Positions 16,920 through 24,841 of a DNA stretch of 64,000 nucleotides are shown one piece after another. The DNA comes from JABMMZ01 sp964438995 (GTDB lineage: Bacteria; Bacteroidota; Bacteroidia; NS11-12g; UBA955), in contig CAYTMQ010000004.1 in the NCBI GenBank assembly GCA_964438995.1, forward strand, positions 1-64,000, written 5' to 3'. The position numbers and the translations under genes are program-made. Position 1 is the stretch's first letter, and the number at the start of each line of letters is the position of its first letter. The notes under the pieces were generated by a model. The model was not told the DNA's origin. It did no database searches and saw only the letters and a list, made by a program, of their open reading frames with translations.

Positions 16920-18899
16920 TTAATTCTTTAAAAACTTAGTTCTTGAAACGTTACCTTCAGTAACTATTTCGATGTAGTAAACACCACTGTTAAGGTTTTG
17001 AACATCCAAAGTTTGAGTACTGCCGATACCATTAGCAGTCATCACAACTTGGCCCATAGAGTTTAGTACATTAATTGTAACATCAGCACTTGGGTCGTTT
17101 GAAAGTTCTATCGATATAGTTGATTTAGCCGGATTTGGATAGATACTAACTGTAGTTGCAACTGATTCAAATTTCACTGCAATTACTTTACTATAAGTAT
17201 AGTCGCCATTAATATCTGTTTGTTTTAGTCTGTAGTATTGAACACCTTGAATTGGGTTAACATCAAGATGCGCGTAGTTGGTTAATTGTTCAGAGTTGCC
17301 TACTGCATCTACAGTAGCAATGGCTGACCAATCAGTACCATTTTGAGATTTCTCAATTGTAAAGAAGTCGTTATTCACTTCTGAAGTTGTAGTCCATGAT
17401 ACATTTACTGCATTTTGAACTGGCAATGCGTTGAAGTTTAATAAAGTTATAGGAAGTGGATTGGTAGTATTTGTAGAACCTAAAGTAAAAGGAGAAAACG
17501 AAGTAGGTCTATTGCTAGAAGTGGTGCTACCAGAAGTTGTATTACCTGTACCAGAATTACGACCAAGGTTTTCCCATTGTGAACCAGTCCATCTTACTAC
17601 AATTAAATTACCAGTATTGGTAACAGAACCTGATCTGTTTGTAGAATTATATGACAAATTAACTCTTGCAGTAGTAGTTGCTGTTCCAGAAGTAGTATAT
17701 CTATCTAACATCCAATATTCAGCTTGAGAAACATGGTCGATGCCAGAAGCTTTTGAACCACCTGCATTTGGGTGTCTACCATAAAAATATTCAGCGATAA
17801 AATAGTCTTGACTTCTTCTGTTTTGATAGCTAGAAATTTCTAGAGGAGCATACACAGAGCCATTACCAATAGGGAAAGTAAAAGTAGGTGTTGTATTTGA
17901 GCCACTTATATTTTTTCTTACTGGACCTTTAACGTGAGCAGTTGCAGACATGCCTGAAGCATTGGCGCTATAATCGAAAATTAGTAAGAATGAATTACTT
18001 GTCACTAAAATACCATTGTCAAAAGTCACAGATGATATTGCTCTTAAGTTAATTCCAATTGCGTGTTCACCAGTAAAATCCAAGATAATATTGTCAGCAA
18101 CGATAAAATCACCATTATTAGCGATACTTCCATCAGAATATGTATAATCATCAGCAATTATTAGGTCGTTGAAATTCATATCGATACTACCAGAAAGGAA
18201 GAAGAAGTCGTCATCTATTTCAATATCATTGTTACCTGTAATTTCTAATAACGCCCCATCAAGAGTAAAGTTATTACCTAAAACGATTTTATTACCTTGA
18301 ATTGTAAGGGTACCTCCGTTCAAATCGATATCGTCTGCATCTAATGTACCAGTTCCAGCGTCGAAAGTCCCATCATTTAAGATGTAATTATTAGAAACAT
18401 TTAAAGTTCTACTGCCAAGATTGAAGGTACCACTATTTTGAGTAAAGTTGTTAGCATTAACATTACCAGGAGCCGTAAAAGTTCCTGTAGCAAATACCAT
18501 GTTACCATAAATGGTTAAAGTTGTCGTACCAGAACCAGTGTAAGTTCCACCAGATTGAGAGTAAGACGCAGCTGTTACATTTCTATTAGCTGAGAAAGTA
18601 CCACCATTGATGGTAATTGATGTTGTTACTGATAAAGTGTAACTGTTAGTTGAGAAAGTACCACCATTTAAAGTAATAGATCTTACAGTAGTGTTTCCAG
18701 ACAACAATGGATAGTTAGTTAAACCAGTTGGGATAACAATGTCGTCACCGTTAACTGGCACAGAACTACCCGACCAGTTTGCACCATTATTCCATGCAGT
18801 ACTTGAAGAACCATCCCATGTTTTAGTAACAGCAAAAGTAGATGCAATTGTGCAGAGAGTTAGCGCGAATAGCGCCAATAGTTTGTTTGCGTTTTTCAT
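16920..18899 (-). CDS. T9SS type A cargo protein, paralog B
   Basis: This 659-residue secreted protein has a signal peptide (NKLLALFALTLCTIASTFA). The shared KTWDGSSSTAWNNGANWSG...GDDIVIP start follows. About ten short beta-helix-like repeats with GTFxxG and GGTL turns occur at about residues 70-260. The FPIGNGSVYAPLEIS...GIDHVSQAEYWMLDR...SFSPFTLGS module and a LPITLLNFNA...YYRLKQTD region lead to a T9SS type A sorting domain (SIYPNPAKSTISIEL...TKFLKN). It is closest to paralog C (19350-21107) in its central part. A surface or secreted adhesin-like role is likely; there is no catalytic motif. Confidence 0.83.
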   Translation of the reverse strand: MKNANKLLALFALTLCTIASTFAVTKTWDGSSSTAWNNGANWSGSSVPVNGDDIVIPTGLTNYPLLSGNTTVRSITLNGGTFSTNSYTLSVTTSITINGGTFSANRNVTAASYSQSGGTYTGSGTTTLTIYGNMVFATGTFTAPGNVNANNFTQNSGTFNLGSRTLNVSNNYILNDGTFDAGTGTLDADDIDLNGGTLTIQGNKIVLGNNFTLDGALLEITGNNDIEIDDDFFFLSGSIDMNFNDLIIADDYTYSDGSIANNGDFIVADNIILDFTGEHAIGINLRAISSVTFDNGILVTSNSFLLIFDYSANASGMSATAHVKGPVRKNISGSNTTPTFTFPIGNGSVYAPLEISSYQNRRSQDYFIAEYFYGRHPNAGGSKASGIDHVSQAEYWMLDRYTTSGTATTTARVNLSYNSTNRSGSVTNTGNLIVVRWTGSQWENLGRNSGTGNTTSGSTTSSNRPTSFSPFTLGSTNTTNPLPITLLNFNALPVQNAVNVSWTTTSEVNNDFFTIEKSQNGTDWSAIATVDAVGNSEQLTNYAHLDVNPIQGVQYYRLKQTDINGDYTYSKVIAVKFESVATTVSIYPNPAKSTISIELSNDPSADVTINVLNSMGQVVMTANGIGSTQTLDVQNLNSGVYYIEIVTEGNVSRTKFLKN

Positions 18900-19265
18900 T
18901 TTATTTGTGTATAAATTATTTGTGTAAAGGAAAGTAAAATTTAAGTGTTTTTACATTTTGAGTATAAATACTTAATTTTTACATGGCAAAGATAGTAACA
19001 ATTCTAGAATAACAAAATATTCTATTTGTTTATGTTGAAATTATTGAATTTTTAAAACAACTAGTTCATTGATTATTAATAATTTAAGAAGATAAACGAA
19101 ATTTCGTTTTTTGTATAAAACTTCTCTAAAATTGAAGTTTATTTCTTTAATTATTAACCATTTGTCACTTTTTTGGACATAAAACTCTTATAATTACCAT
19201 AAAAAAAGACTAGTATTATACTACTAATATGGCCTTTTAAGAACTATTTTTAACATCTATAGGAA
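18900..19265. other. Leader and spacer between T9SS paralogs B and C
   Basis: Next to the ATG at 18899 the leader reads, on the transcript, TTTACACAAAT (18928-18918) and ATACACAAAT before AAAATG. These are complementary to the 3' box of the same gene. The AGTA-N4-TACT palindrome follows at 18961-18972. The rest (about 18980-19260) is AT-rich with no gene that I can see. Confidence 0.6.
18960..18973. promoter_or_regulatory. AGTA-N4-TACT palindrome upstream of paralog B
   Basis: GAGTATAAATACTT is centred 67 nt before the ATG at 18899, a similar place and half-site to the sites before the genes starting at 21107 and 24313. Confidence 0.45.
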
Positions 19266-19324
19266 TAAAAAAAGAGCAGATACCATTGCTGATATCCGCT
19301 CAATTTACACAAATACACAAAATG
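19266..19324 (-). terminator. 3' element of T9SS paralog C (25-nt box + hairpin + U-tract)
   Basis: The complement of 19300-19324 is the invariant 25-nt box. An 11-bp stem (19301-19291 with 19284-19274, two G-U pairs, six-base loop) follows and then U7. Pairing is complete only on the minus strand, because the wobble pairs become A-C mismatches on the plus strand. Confidence 0.88.
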
Positions 19325-19349
19325 TGTTTTACAAGAAATAACCTAAGGG

Positions 19350-21107
19350 CTAATTCTTAATGATTTTAACTTTAGAAACACCTAATTCGGTTTTAACTTC
19401 GATGAAGTAGATGCCGTTTTCTAGAGTTGTAATATCTAATTGATGATTGTTTCCTGTGCCAGTTTGGGTTAATATAACCTGACCAACAGTATTGTAAATT
19501 GTTAGGTCGAAACTTGAATTTGGATCATTTTCAAAGTTTACATTTACCAAATTATTTGATGGTATTGGATAAACATTTAAATTCAATACAGAACCGAAGC
19601 TAACAGGAATAATTTGAGAATATGTAAATTCTCCATTAACATCTGTTTGTTTTAATTTATAATACTGAACGCCTATAACAGTGTTTACATCGTTGAAACT
19701 ATAATTGGTTAAAATTTCAGAATTACCAGCACCTTTAACAGTACCAATTTCTACCCAATTTTTACCATCTAAAGATTTTTCAATTGTAAAGTAATCGTTG
19801 TTGATTTCTGATGTAGTAGTCCAGTTTAATTGTACATTGGTGTTAACTGGTTTGGCATTAAACTCTAACAATTTTACAGGAAGTGGGTTTGCATTAGAGG
19901 TTGAGCCTAATGTAAATGGACTGAAAGAAGATATTCTAGAACTTGAGTTAACAATACCAGCTGTATTGTTGTTCGAGCTTCCTCCGCCTCTACCATGGTT
20001 TACCCATTGAGAACCATTCCATCTTACAACTGCTAAAGTTGTAGCATTGGTAACATCACCACTTCTGGTAGTTTCATCGTATGACAGTCTTACTTCTGCT
20101 TCTGTTGTAGGAGAAGAGCTGTTGTTTGCTCTATCTAAAATCCAATATTCAGCTTGACTGATATGGTCTAATCCTGAACCTAAAGTTCCACCAGCTAGAG
20201 GATGTCTTTCGTTCACATAACTTGCAGTAAAGTAATCACCGTTTTGACGGTTAGCAAAATTTGAAATACGAATAGGGGCATAAACAATACTATTTCCTAC
20301 TGGAAATTCAAAGTTTGGAGTCATACCACCACCACTGGTTATTTCTTTTCTTACAGGTCCGTTAACGTGTCTTGAAGAATTAACACCTGAGACAGTTGCA
20401 CTTGGTCCGAAACTCAATAATTCAGTAGCAGTACTAAGCACAATACCGCCATTACTAAAGTCCATAGAGTTCAAAACTCTAACATTTGTTGGAAGAGCAA
20501 TTGTACCAGCGCCATAATCAAGAATGAAATTATCAACGGTAATTAAATTTCCAGGATTTTGTATTGTTCCGCCTTGGTAAGTCCAGTCATCAGCAACAAT
20601 CATGTTATGATAATCTAGTTCAAGATAACCAGAATACATGAACAAATCGTTATCAACGGTAAAGTCAGTACCAGTAATTGTCAATAAACCTCCGTCTATT
20701 GTTAGGTCATTTCCAAGGTTCATTTTGTCACCTTGAATTAACATCCAACCACCGTTCAAATCAAAATTGTTAGCAGTAATTGTTCCAGTACCGCTGAAAT
20801 AGGTACCATCGTTCATGATGAAGTTGTTGTTAACTGTAAAGTTAAAACTGTTTGTGTTAAAAAAACCTCCATTGATGGTGAAGTTTCTAATAGTAACATT
20901 GGCAGTTAATGCAGGATAGTTAGATAAACTCGCTGGAATAATAACATGGTCGTTATTTCCAGGAACTCCATTACTCCAATTAGAAGAGTTAGACCATACA
21001 GTACTTGCACTTCCAGTCCAAGTAGTGGTCACAGCAAAAGTCGTTGTAATTGTAGTCAATACAAGGACCAATAAGCTAAAAAGTTTTTTTGTAGTGCTAA
21101 TTGTCAT
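19350..21107 (-). CDS. T9SS type A cargo protein, paralog C
   Basis: This 585-residue secreted protein has a signal peptide (KKLFSLLVLVLTTITTTFA). The common TTWTGSASTVWSNSSNWSNG...DHVIIP module is followed by beta-helix-like strands that match paralog B closely (for example LNGGWMLIQGDKMNLGNDLT). The module FPVGNSIVYAPIRIS...GLDHISQAEYWILDR...SFSPFTLGS and LPVKLLEFNA...YYKLKQTDVNG lead to a sorting domain (NVYPIPSNNLVNVNF). Its ATG lies inside TACACAAATG, the shared leader element. It probably arose from the same tandem duplication as paralog B. Confidence 0.83.
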   Translation of the reverse strand: MTISTTKKLFSLLVLVLTTITTTFAVTTTWTGSASTVWSNSSNWSNGVPGNNDHVIIPASLSNYPALTANVTIRNFTINGGFFNTNSFNFTVNNNFIMNDGTYFSGTGTITANNFDLNGGWMLIQGDKMNLGNDLTIDGGLLTITGTDFTVDNDLFMYSGYLELDYHNMIVADDWTYQGGTIQNPGNLITVDNFILDYGAGTIALPTNVRVLNSMDFSNGGIVLSTATELLSFGPSATVSGVNSSRHVNGPVRKEITSGGGMTPNFEFPVGNSIVYAPIRISNFANRQNGDYFTASYVNERHPLAGGTLGSGLDHISQAEYWILDRANNSSSPTTEAEVRLSYDETTRSGDVTNATTLAVVRWNGSQWVNHGRGGGSSNNNTAGIVNSSSRISSFSPFTLGSTSNANPLPVKLLEFNAKPVNTNVQLNWTTTSEINNDYFTIEKSLDGKNWVEIGTVKGAGNSEILTNYSFNDVNTVIGVQYYKLKQTDVNGEFTYSQIIPVSFGSVLNLNVYPIPSNNLVNVNFENDPNSSFDLTIYNTVGQVILTQTGTGNNHQLDITTLENGIYFIEVKTELGVSKVKIIKN

Positions 21108-21449
21108 TTGTGTAGAATTAAATTTTTTGTTGTTTGTGTTATAGGTATAATTACTATTGAGTATTTATACCTACTATTTTCATTTACAAATATATTTACT
21201 AATGTCTACTTTAAAAGAATTTTCAACGAAAATTGTAAAAAAATATTTATTATAATTTCAAATCTTTGATAATTAGAATATTACATAAATAAATATTAAC
21301 ATTTTTACATGAATTTAAGATGGTTTTTTAAAGATTTGTTTAATGATAAAACCAAATAAATTAACACTTTTCAGTCAAAAACGACAACTAGATTGTCTGA
21401 TTTAAAGTTGGATAGGTATATTTTCCTATTGGTTTGCTTAAAAAAGAAA
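21108..21449. other. Leader and spacer upstream of T9SS paralog C
   Basis: It contains the leader with ACACAAA motifs (21112-21140) and two AGTA/TACT-type sites at 21144-21155 and 21159-21171. AT-rich sequence without a visible gene then runs up to the orphan 3' element at 21440. Confidence 0.6.
21144..21171. promoter_or_regulatory. Double AGTA/TACT-type site upstream of paralog C
   Basis: GAGTATTTATACC (21159-21171) is centred about 58 nt before the ATG at 21107. A second copy, GGTATAATTACT (21144-21155), lies about 16 bp closer to the gene. Confidence 0.4.
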
Positions 21450-21498
21450 GAGCGAATACCATCGCTGGCACCCGCTCAATTTACACAAATACACAAAA
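21437..21498 (-). terminator. Orphan copy of the T9SS 3' element
   Basis: The first 23 nt of the 25-nt box (complement of 21476-21498) are conserved. They are followed by an 11-bp stem (21477-21467 with 21460-21450, three G-U pairs) and UUUCUUUUUU. It does not follow any open reading frame: the nearest upstream gene (paralog D) already has its own copy at 21865-21925. It could mark the end of a lost paralog or of a small RNA. Confidence 0.8.
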
Positions 21499-21864
21499 GG
21501 TCTTTTAGCTTAAGAAGCTTGATTTTTCAATCACTAACACAAATTTAAACCTTTCAATTAATCGGTTTACTTAACCTTATGAACAGTTACTTTCGATTAG
21601 TTTAAAAATATGAACATTTTTATATCGCATAAATCAAATAAAACAAATATTAATAATAGTAATAGGCATGTATTAACAGCTATCTTTAGAATTTAGACTA
21701 GAATCATTTTACATTTCCGTAAAATCGTATAAATGCAATTAAATACTAATAATCAATTGAATATTAGAAATTATAAAAAATGAGTACAGTACTAATTCTC
21801 AATAATTAGATCACTTATCGACAGATTAAAAAGATTCTCAAATTGAAAAAATGAGTAAAAATTG
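21499..21864. other. Gene-free AT-rich gap between two 3' elements
   Basis: I looked for remnants of a T9SS sorting domain on the minus strand just before the orphan element and found only VIEKSSFLS-stop, which is not convincing. Nothing else is recognisable. Confidence 0.5.
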
Positions 21865-21925
21865 AAAAAAAAAAGAGCGAACAATCAGAAGACTGTCCGC
21901 TCAATTTACACAAATACACAAAATG
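21865..21925 (-). terminator. 3' element of T9SS paralog D (25-nt box + hairpin + U10)
   Basis: The complement of 21901-21925 is the 25-nt box. A 12-bp stem (21902-21891 with 21886-21875, two G-U pairs, loop UUCU) and U10 follow. This is the clearest intrinsic terminator in the cluster, and its wobble pairs fix its direction as minus. Confidence 0.9.
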
Positions 21926-21955
21926 AGATCAAGTCATAAGTAGTGTATTGATAGC

Positions 21956-24313
21956 CTAGTTTTTAAGAAGTTTATAGGTAGATACAACACCGTTTTGTTT
22001 GATTTGAATGTTGTAAATTCCGTTTGCAAAATTGTTAATGTCTATTTGGATTGTTGATCCGTTAATATCATTTGCATTGTAGACAACTTGACCAATAGCA
22101 TTGCACACAGTGATACTAGCGTCGTTGCTTTCATTGTCAAAAAGGTTGATGCTGATATTAGAGCTTGCTGGATTAGGATAAATAGAAACAGTTTCTACTT
22201 TATCGTTAGCGAATTTAACCGGAATCATTGATGAGTATTTGAATTCACCGTTCAAATCAACTTGTTTCAATCTATAATATTGAATTCCAATTACTGGGTT
22301 TACATCAACAAGCAAATAATTGTTTAAGATATTAGAATTCTCTGCACCTTCTACTCTACCAATCGAAGTCCAGTTTTTACCATCTAGAGATTTTTCAACA
22401 TTGAAGTAATCGTTGTTTATCTCTGAAGTGGTAGTCCAAGACACTTTTACTTCATTATTCACTGGAATAGCATTGAAATTAAGCAATGAAACAGGTAAAG
22501 GATTTAAAGTTGAAGATGAACCCAAAGTAAACGGACTAAAGCTAGAAATCGAAGATGAACTTATTACATTACCATCAGAATTTGAGCCAGAAGTACCACC
22601 ATTGCCATGGTTAACCCATTGACTGCCATCAAATCTAGCTACACGTAAATCTGTTTGTTGATTAACTGTGCCACTTCTACCAGAGTTGTAGTACAATCTT
22701 ACGTTGACATTTGATGAACCAGAGTTTCTATCAAGTATCCAATATTCCCAGCTACTTACGTGGTCAAGACCAGTTCCAAGAGAAGAAATATTTGAATAAG
22801 GATTTTTAAAATATGTAGCTGTAAATTGATCGTTTACATTTGAAGGAGCTGTAATTTCAATTGGTGCGTAGTATGTGCCGTCTCCTGTAGGGAAAGTAAA
22901 TGCGTCGTTACCAATTTTGATGACTGGTCCGTTAACATGTGAAGTACTTTTAGCTCCAGTGTGAGTAGCATTATCTAAGAATATAACCTCATTATTTAAA
23001 GAAGATAAGATGATTCCGCTAGTGAATGAAAGACTTGTTAGAACATGTACTTTAGTGCCGTTTAAATATACAGTTCCAGAAGTATTTACTGTTAATCTAC
23101 CAAAAATTGGAGGATTTGAAGTAGTACCTATAATGTTTTGGAACGTATTACCGTTGAATACCACTATACCACTTCCTGAACCAAAAGTTACAGGATTAGA
23201 AGAATTCAAAACAGACAAGTCGCCCGAAACAAGACTGCTACCGTTGTATGCTGGTTGTAAGTCACCCGAACTGTTTTCTTGAAATTCAATTATACCGCTG
23301 TAGTTATCTCCAACATTGTTTGCCAATCTTAAGATTGCAGAGCTAGAGTTGATTAAAGTAACGTTTTGAGTGAAAGTATTTCCACCGTACAAAATATCAT
23401 TTGAACCTCCAGTTTTTTCAATTGTTAAAGGTCCTTGGAAGAAAGCGCCTTCCATTGTTTCAATATCTGTAACGTTGATAACACCATCGTTTACTAGACC
23501 ACCTTCAAAGTATGCTTTATTAACCGTCAGCGTGTTTCCACTCATATCTAGAGTACCTGAAGTCATATACAATTCAGAGATGGATTGACTTTGTTGAATG
23601 TTCAATTGACCGATTGTGTTGACTCTTACGCGAGTAAATTGAGGACTGCCATAAATAGTAGTGTTATCAAGAATAACGACTTTACCATTACCAGCACCAA
23701 ACGTTACTGTGTTAGTTGAGAATGATGAAATGTCACCAGTAAAAGAGTTTTCGAAGTTGTAAGCAGGTTCAGTTTGACCAGTTCCATTTTCATCGAAGTG
23801 AGCAATCCCGATAAAATCGTCGTTGTCACTAACAGCGAATCTCCATCTACTGTCGTCATTGTTAACAAAGGCTATTGGTCCATAACATGTGTTGCCACCA
23901 TACATATCATTGTCACCACCACCATTTTTGTACATGATGATTAAACCGATGAATGTAGAGTTTTGCATTTCAAAATCGTTACCGTTGATGTTACCTTCTC
24001 TAAGTGTACCACCTGTAAACGAGGCAATACCATTTACAGTTAGAGTGTTCGTACCTAGAAACAGCGTTCCAGCAGATAGATACAAATTGTTAACGGTAGT
24101 GTTACCCCCAGCCATTGAAGGTTGGTTGGTTAAAGAAGCATTGTTGATGAAGACATCATCAGAGCTACCAGGGACATTTCCTGTAGACCAGTTTGATCCA
24201 GTAAACCAATCGGTACTGGTACCTCCTGTCCATGTGATACTGGCGGCGAAAGACGTAATTGCATTAAGGAATAATACAATTACAAAACAAAATTTGTAAT
24301 TTTTTGTGTTCAT
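21956..24313 (-). CDS. T9SS type A cargo protein, paralog D
   Basis: This is a secreted protein of about 785 residues and the largest paralog. The signal peptide (KNYKFCFVIVLFLNAITSFA) and the shared SITWTGGTSTDWFTGSNWS...SSDDVFIN start are followed by a large internal duplication. About residues 80-218 and 250-388 repeat the order GTLxxGxNTLTV...MYGGNT/LYGGNT...VTFGxGxGxVV at a period of about 170. The FPTGDGTYYAPIEIT...GLDHVSSWEYWILDR...SFSPFTLGS module and the sorting domain (SIYPNPASSNISINL...YKLLKN) follow. I chose the ATG at 24313 (MNTKNYKF) over 24325 because it gives a cleaner signal peptide and sits behind an ACAAATGCACAAAC leader motif. Confidence 0.83.
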   Translation of the reverse strand: MNTKNYKFCFVIVLFLNAITSFAASITWTGGTSTDWFTGSNWSTGNVPGSSDDVFINNASLTNQPSMAGGNTTVNNLYLSAGTLFLGTNTLTVNGIASFTGGTLREGNINGNDFEMQNSTFIGLIIMYKNGGGDNDMYGGNTCYGPIAFVNNDDSRWRFAVSDNDDFIGIAHFDENGTGQTEPAYNFENSFTGDISSFSTNTVTFGAGNGKVVILDNTTIYGSPQFTRVRVNTIGQLNIQQSQSISELYMTSGTLDMSGNTLTVNKAYFEGGLVNDGVINVTDIETMEGAFFQGPLTIEKTGGSNDILYGGNTFTQNVTLINSSSAILRLANNVGDNYSGIIEFQENSSGDLQPAYNGSSLVSGDLSVLNSSNPVTFGSGSGIVVFNGNTFQNIIGTTSNPPIFGRLTVNTSGTVYLNGTKVHVLTSLSFTSGIILSSLNNEVIFLDNATHTGAKSTSHVNGPVIKIGNDAFTFPTGDGTYYAPIEITAPSNVNDQFTATYFKNPYSNISSLGTGLDHVSSWEYWILDRNSGSSNVNVRLYYNSGRSGTVNQQTDLRVARFDGSQWVNHGNGGTSGSNSDGNVISSSSISSFSPFTLGSSSTLNPLPVSLLNFNAIPVNNEVKVSWTTTSEINNDYFNVEKSLDGKNWTSIGRVEGAENSNILNNYLLVDVNPVIGIQYYRLKQVDLNGEFKYSSMIPVKFANDKVETVSIYPNPASSNISINLFDNESNDASITVCNAIGQVVYNANDINGSTIQIDINNFANGIYNIQIKQNGVVSTYKLLKN

Positions 24314-24365
24314 ATGTTTGTGCATTTGTTGGCAAAATTTACACTCAAGCTATTTCTTTGAGCTT

Positions 24366-24379
24366 AAGTAAAAATACTT
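24366..24379. promoter_or_regulatory. AGTA-N4-TACT palindrome upstream of paralog D
   Basis: AAGTAAAAATACTT is an inverted repeat centred 59 nt before the ATG at 24313, similar to the sites before paralogs B and C. Confidence 0.45.
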
Positions 24380-24748
24380 AGTTTTTAGCTCGACAAAGGT
24401 ATGCTACTTAAATATACATTTCAAAACAAAAACTTAAAAAATGTGCAAAAACCTAAACACAAAAACTATAAAATCTTAAATATCAGCGATATAAATTTGA
24501 CAAATATCTCAAAGTTTTAAACACAAAATGTTAATAAAGTTAAAAAATCACATAAAAATTAGAGTTTTTTAAGACTAAATACCTAGAGATAAATTAAATT
24601 ATTCATTCGAGAATAATTTTAAGATATTTGAGTATAAAACATTTCATTTAACAATTCAGTTGATATTAAAAGCTTTGAATAATAAACCATTAAGATTTTA
24701 CGCAAATTCAATTATTAAAAAAATATTTTTAAATATTAAAATTAATAT
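24380..24748. other. AT-rich gene-free stretch
   Basis: I see no reading frame, RNA gene or repeat that stands out; homopolymeric A/T runs dominate. Confidence 0.5.
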
Positions 24749-24823
24749 TAATTTTGCCCCAGTGTTTTCATAGTTTTAGTTTTTAGAATGGGTTAGGCTT
24801 ATGCTTAGCCCTTTTCTATTTTA
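24749..24823 (+). ncRNA. Candidate very short plus-strand RNA with terminator
   Basis: A -7-like TAATTTTG lies at 24749-24756. A hairpin GGGTTAGGC-TTAT-GCTTAGCCC (24790-24811) is followed by TTTTCTATTTT. The stem pairs fully, with two G-U wobbles, only as plus-strand RNA; the minus strand would have two A-C mismatches and no U-tract. No plus-strand gene precedes it, so it ends either a short RNA of about 50 nt or a longer unannotated transcript. No -33 TTG is present. Confidence 0.35.
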
Positions 24824-24841
24824 GGATAAAACTAGAATGTA

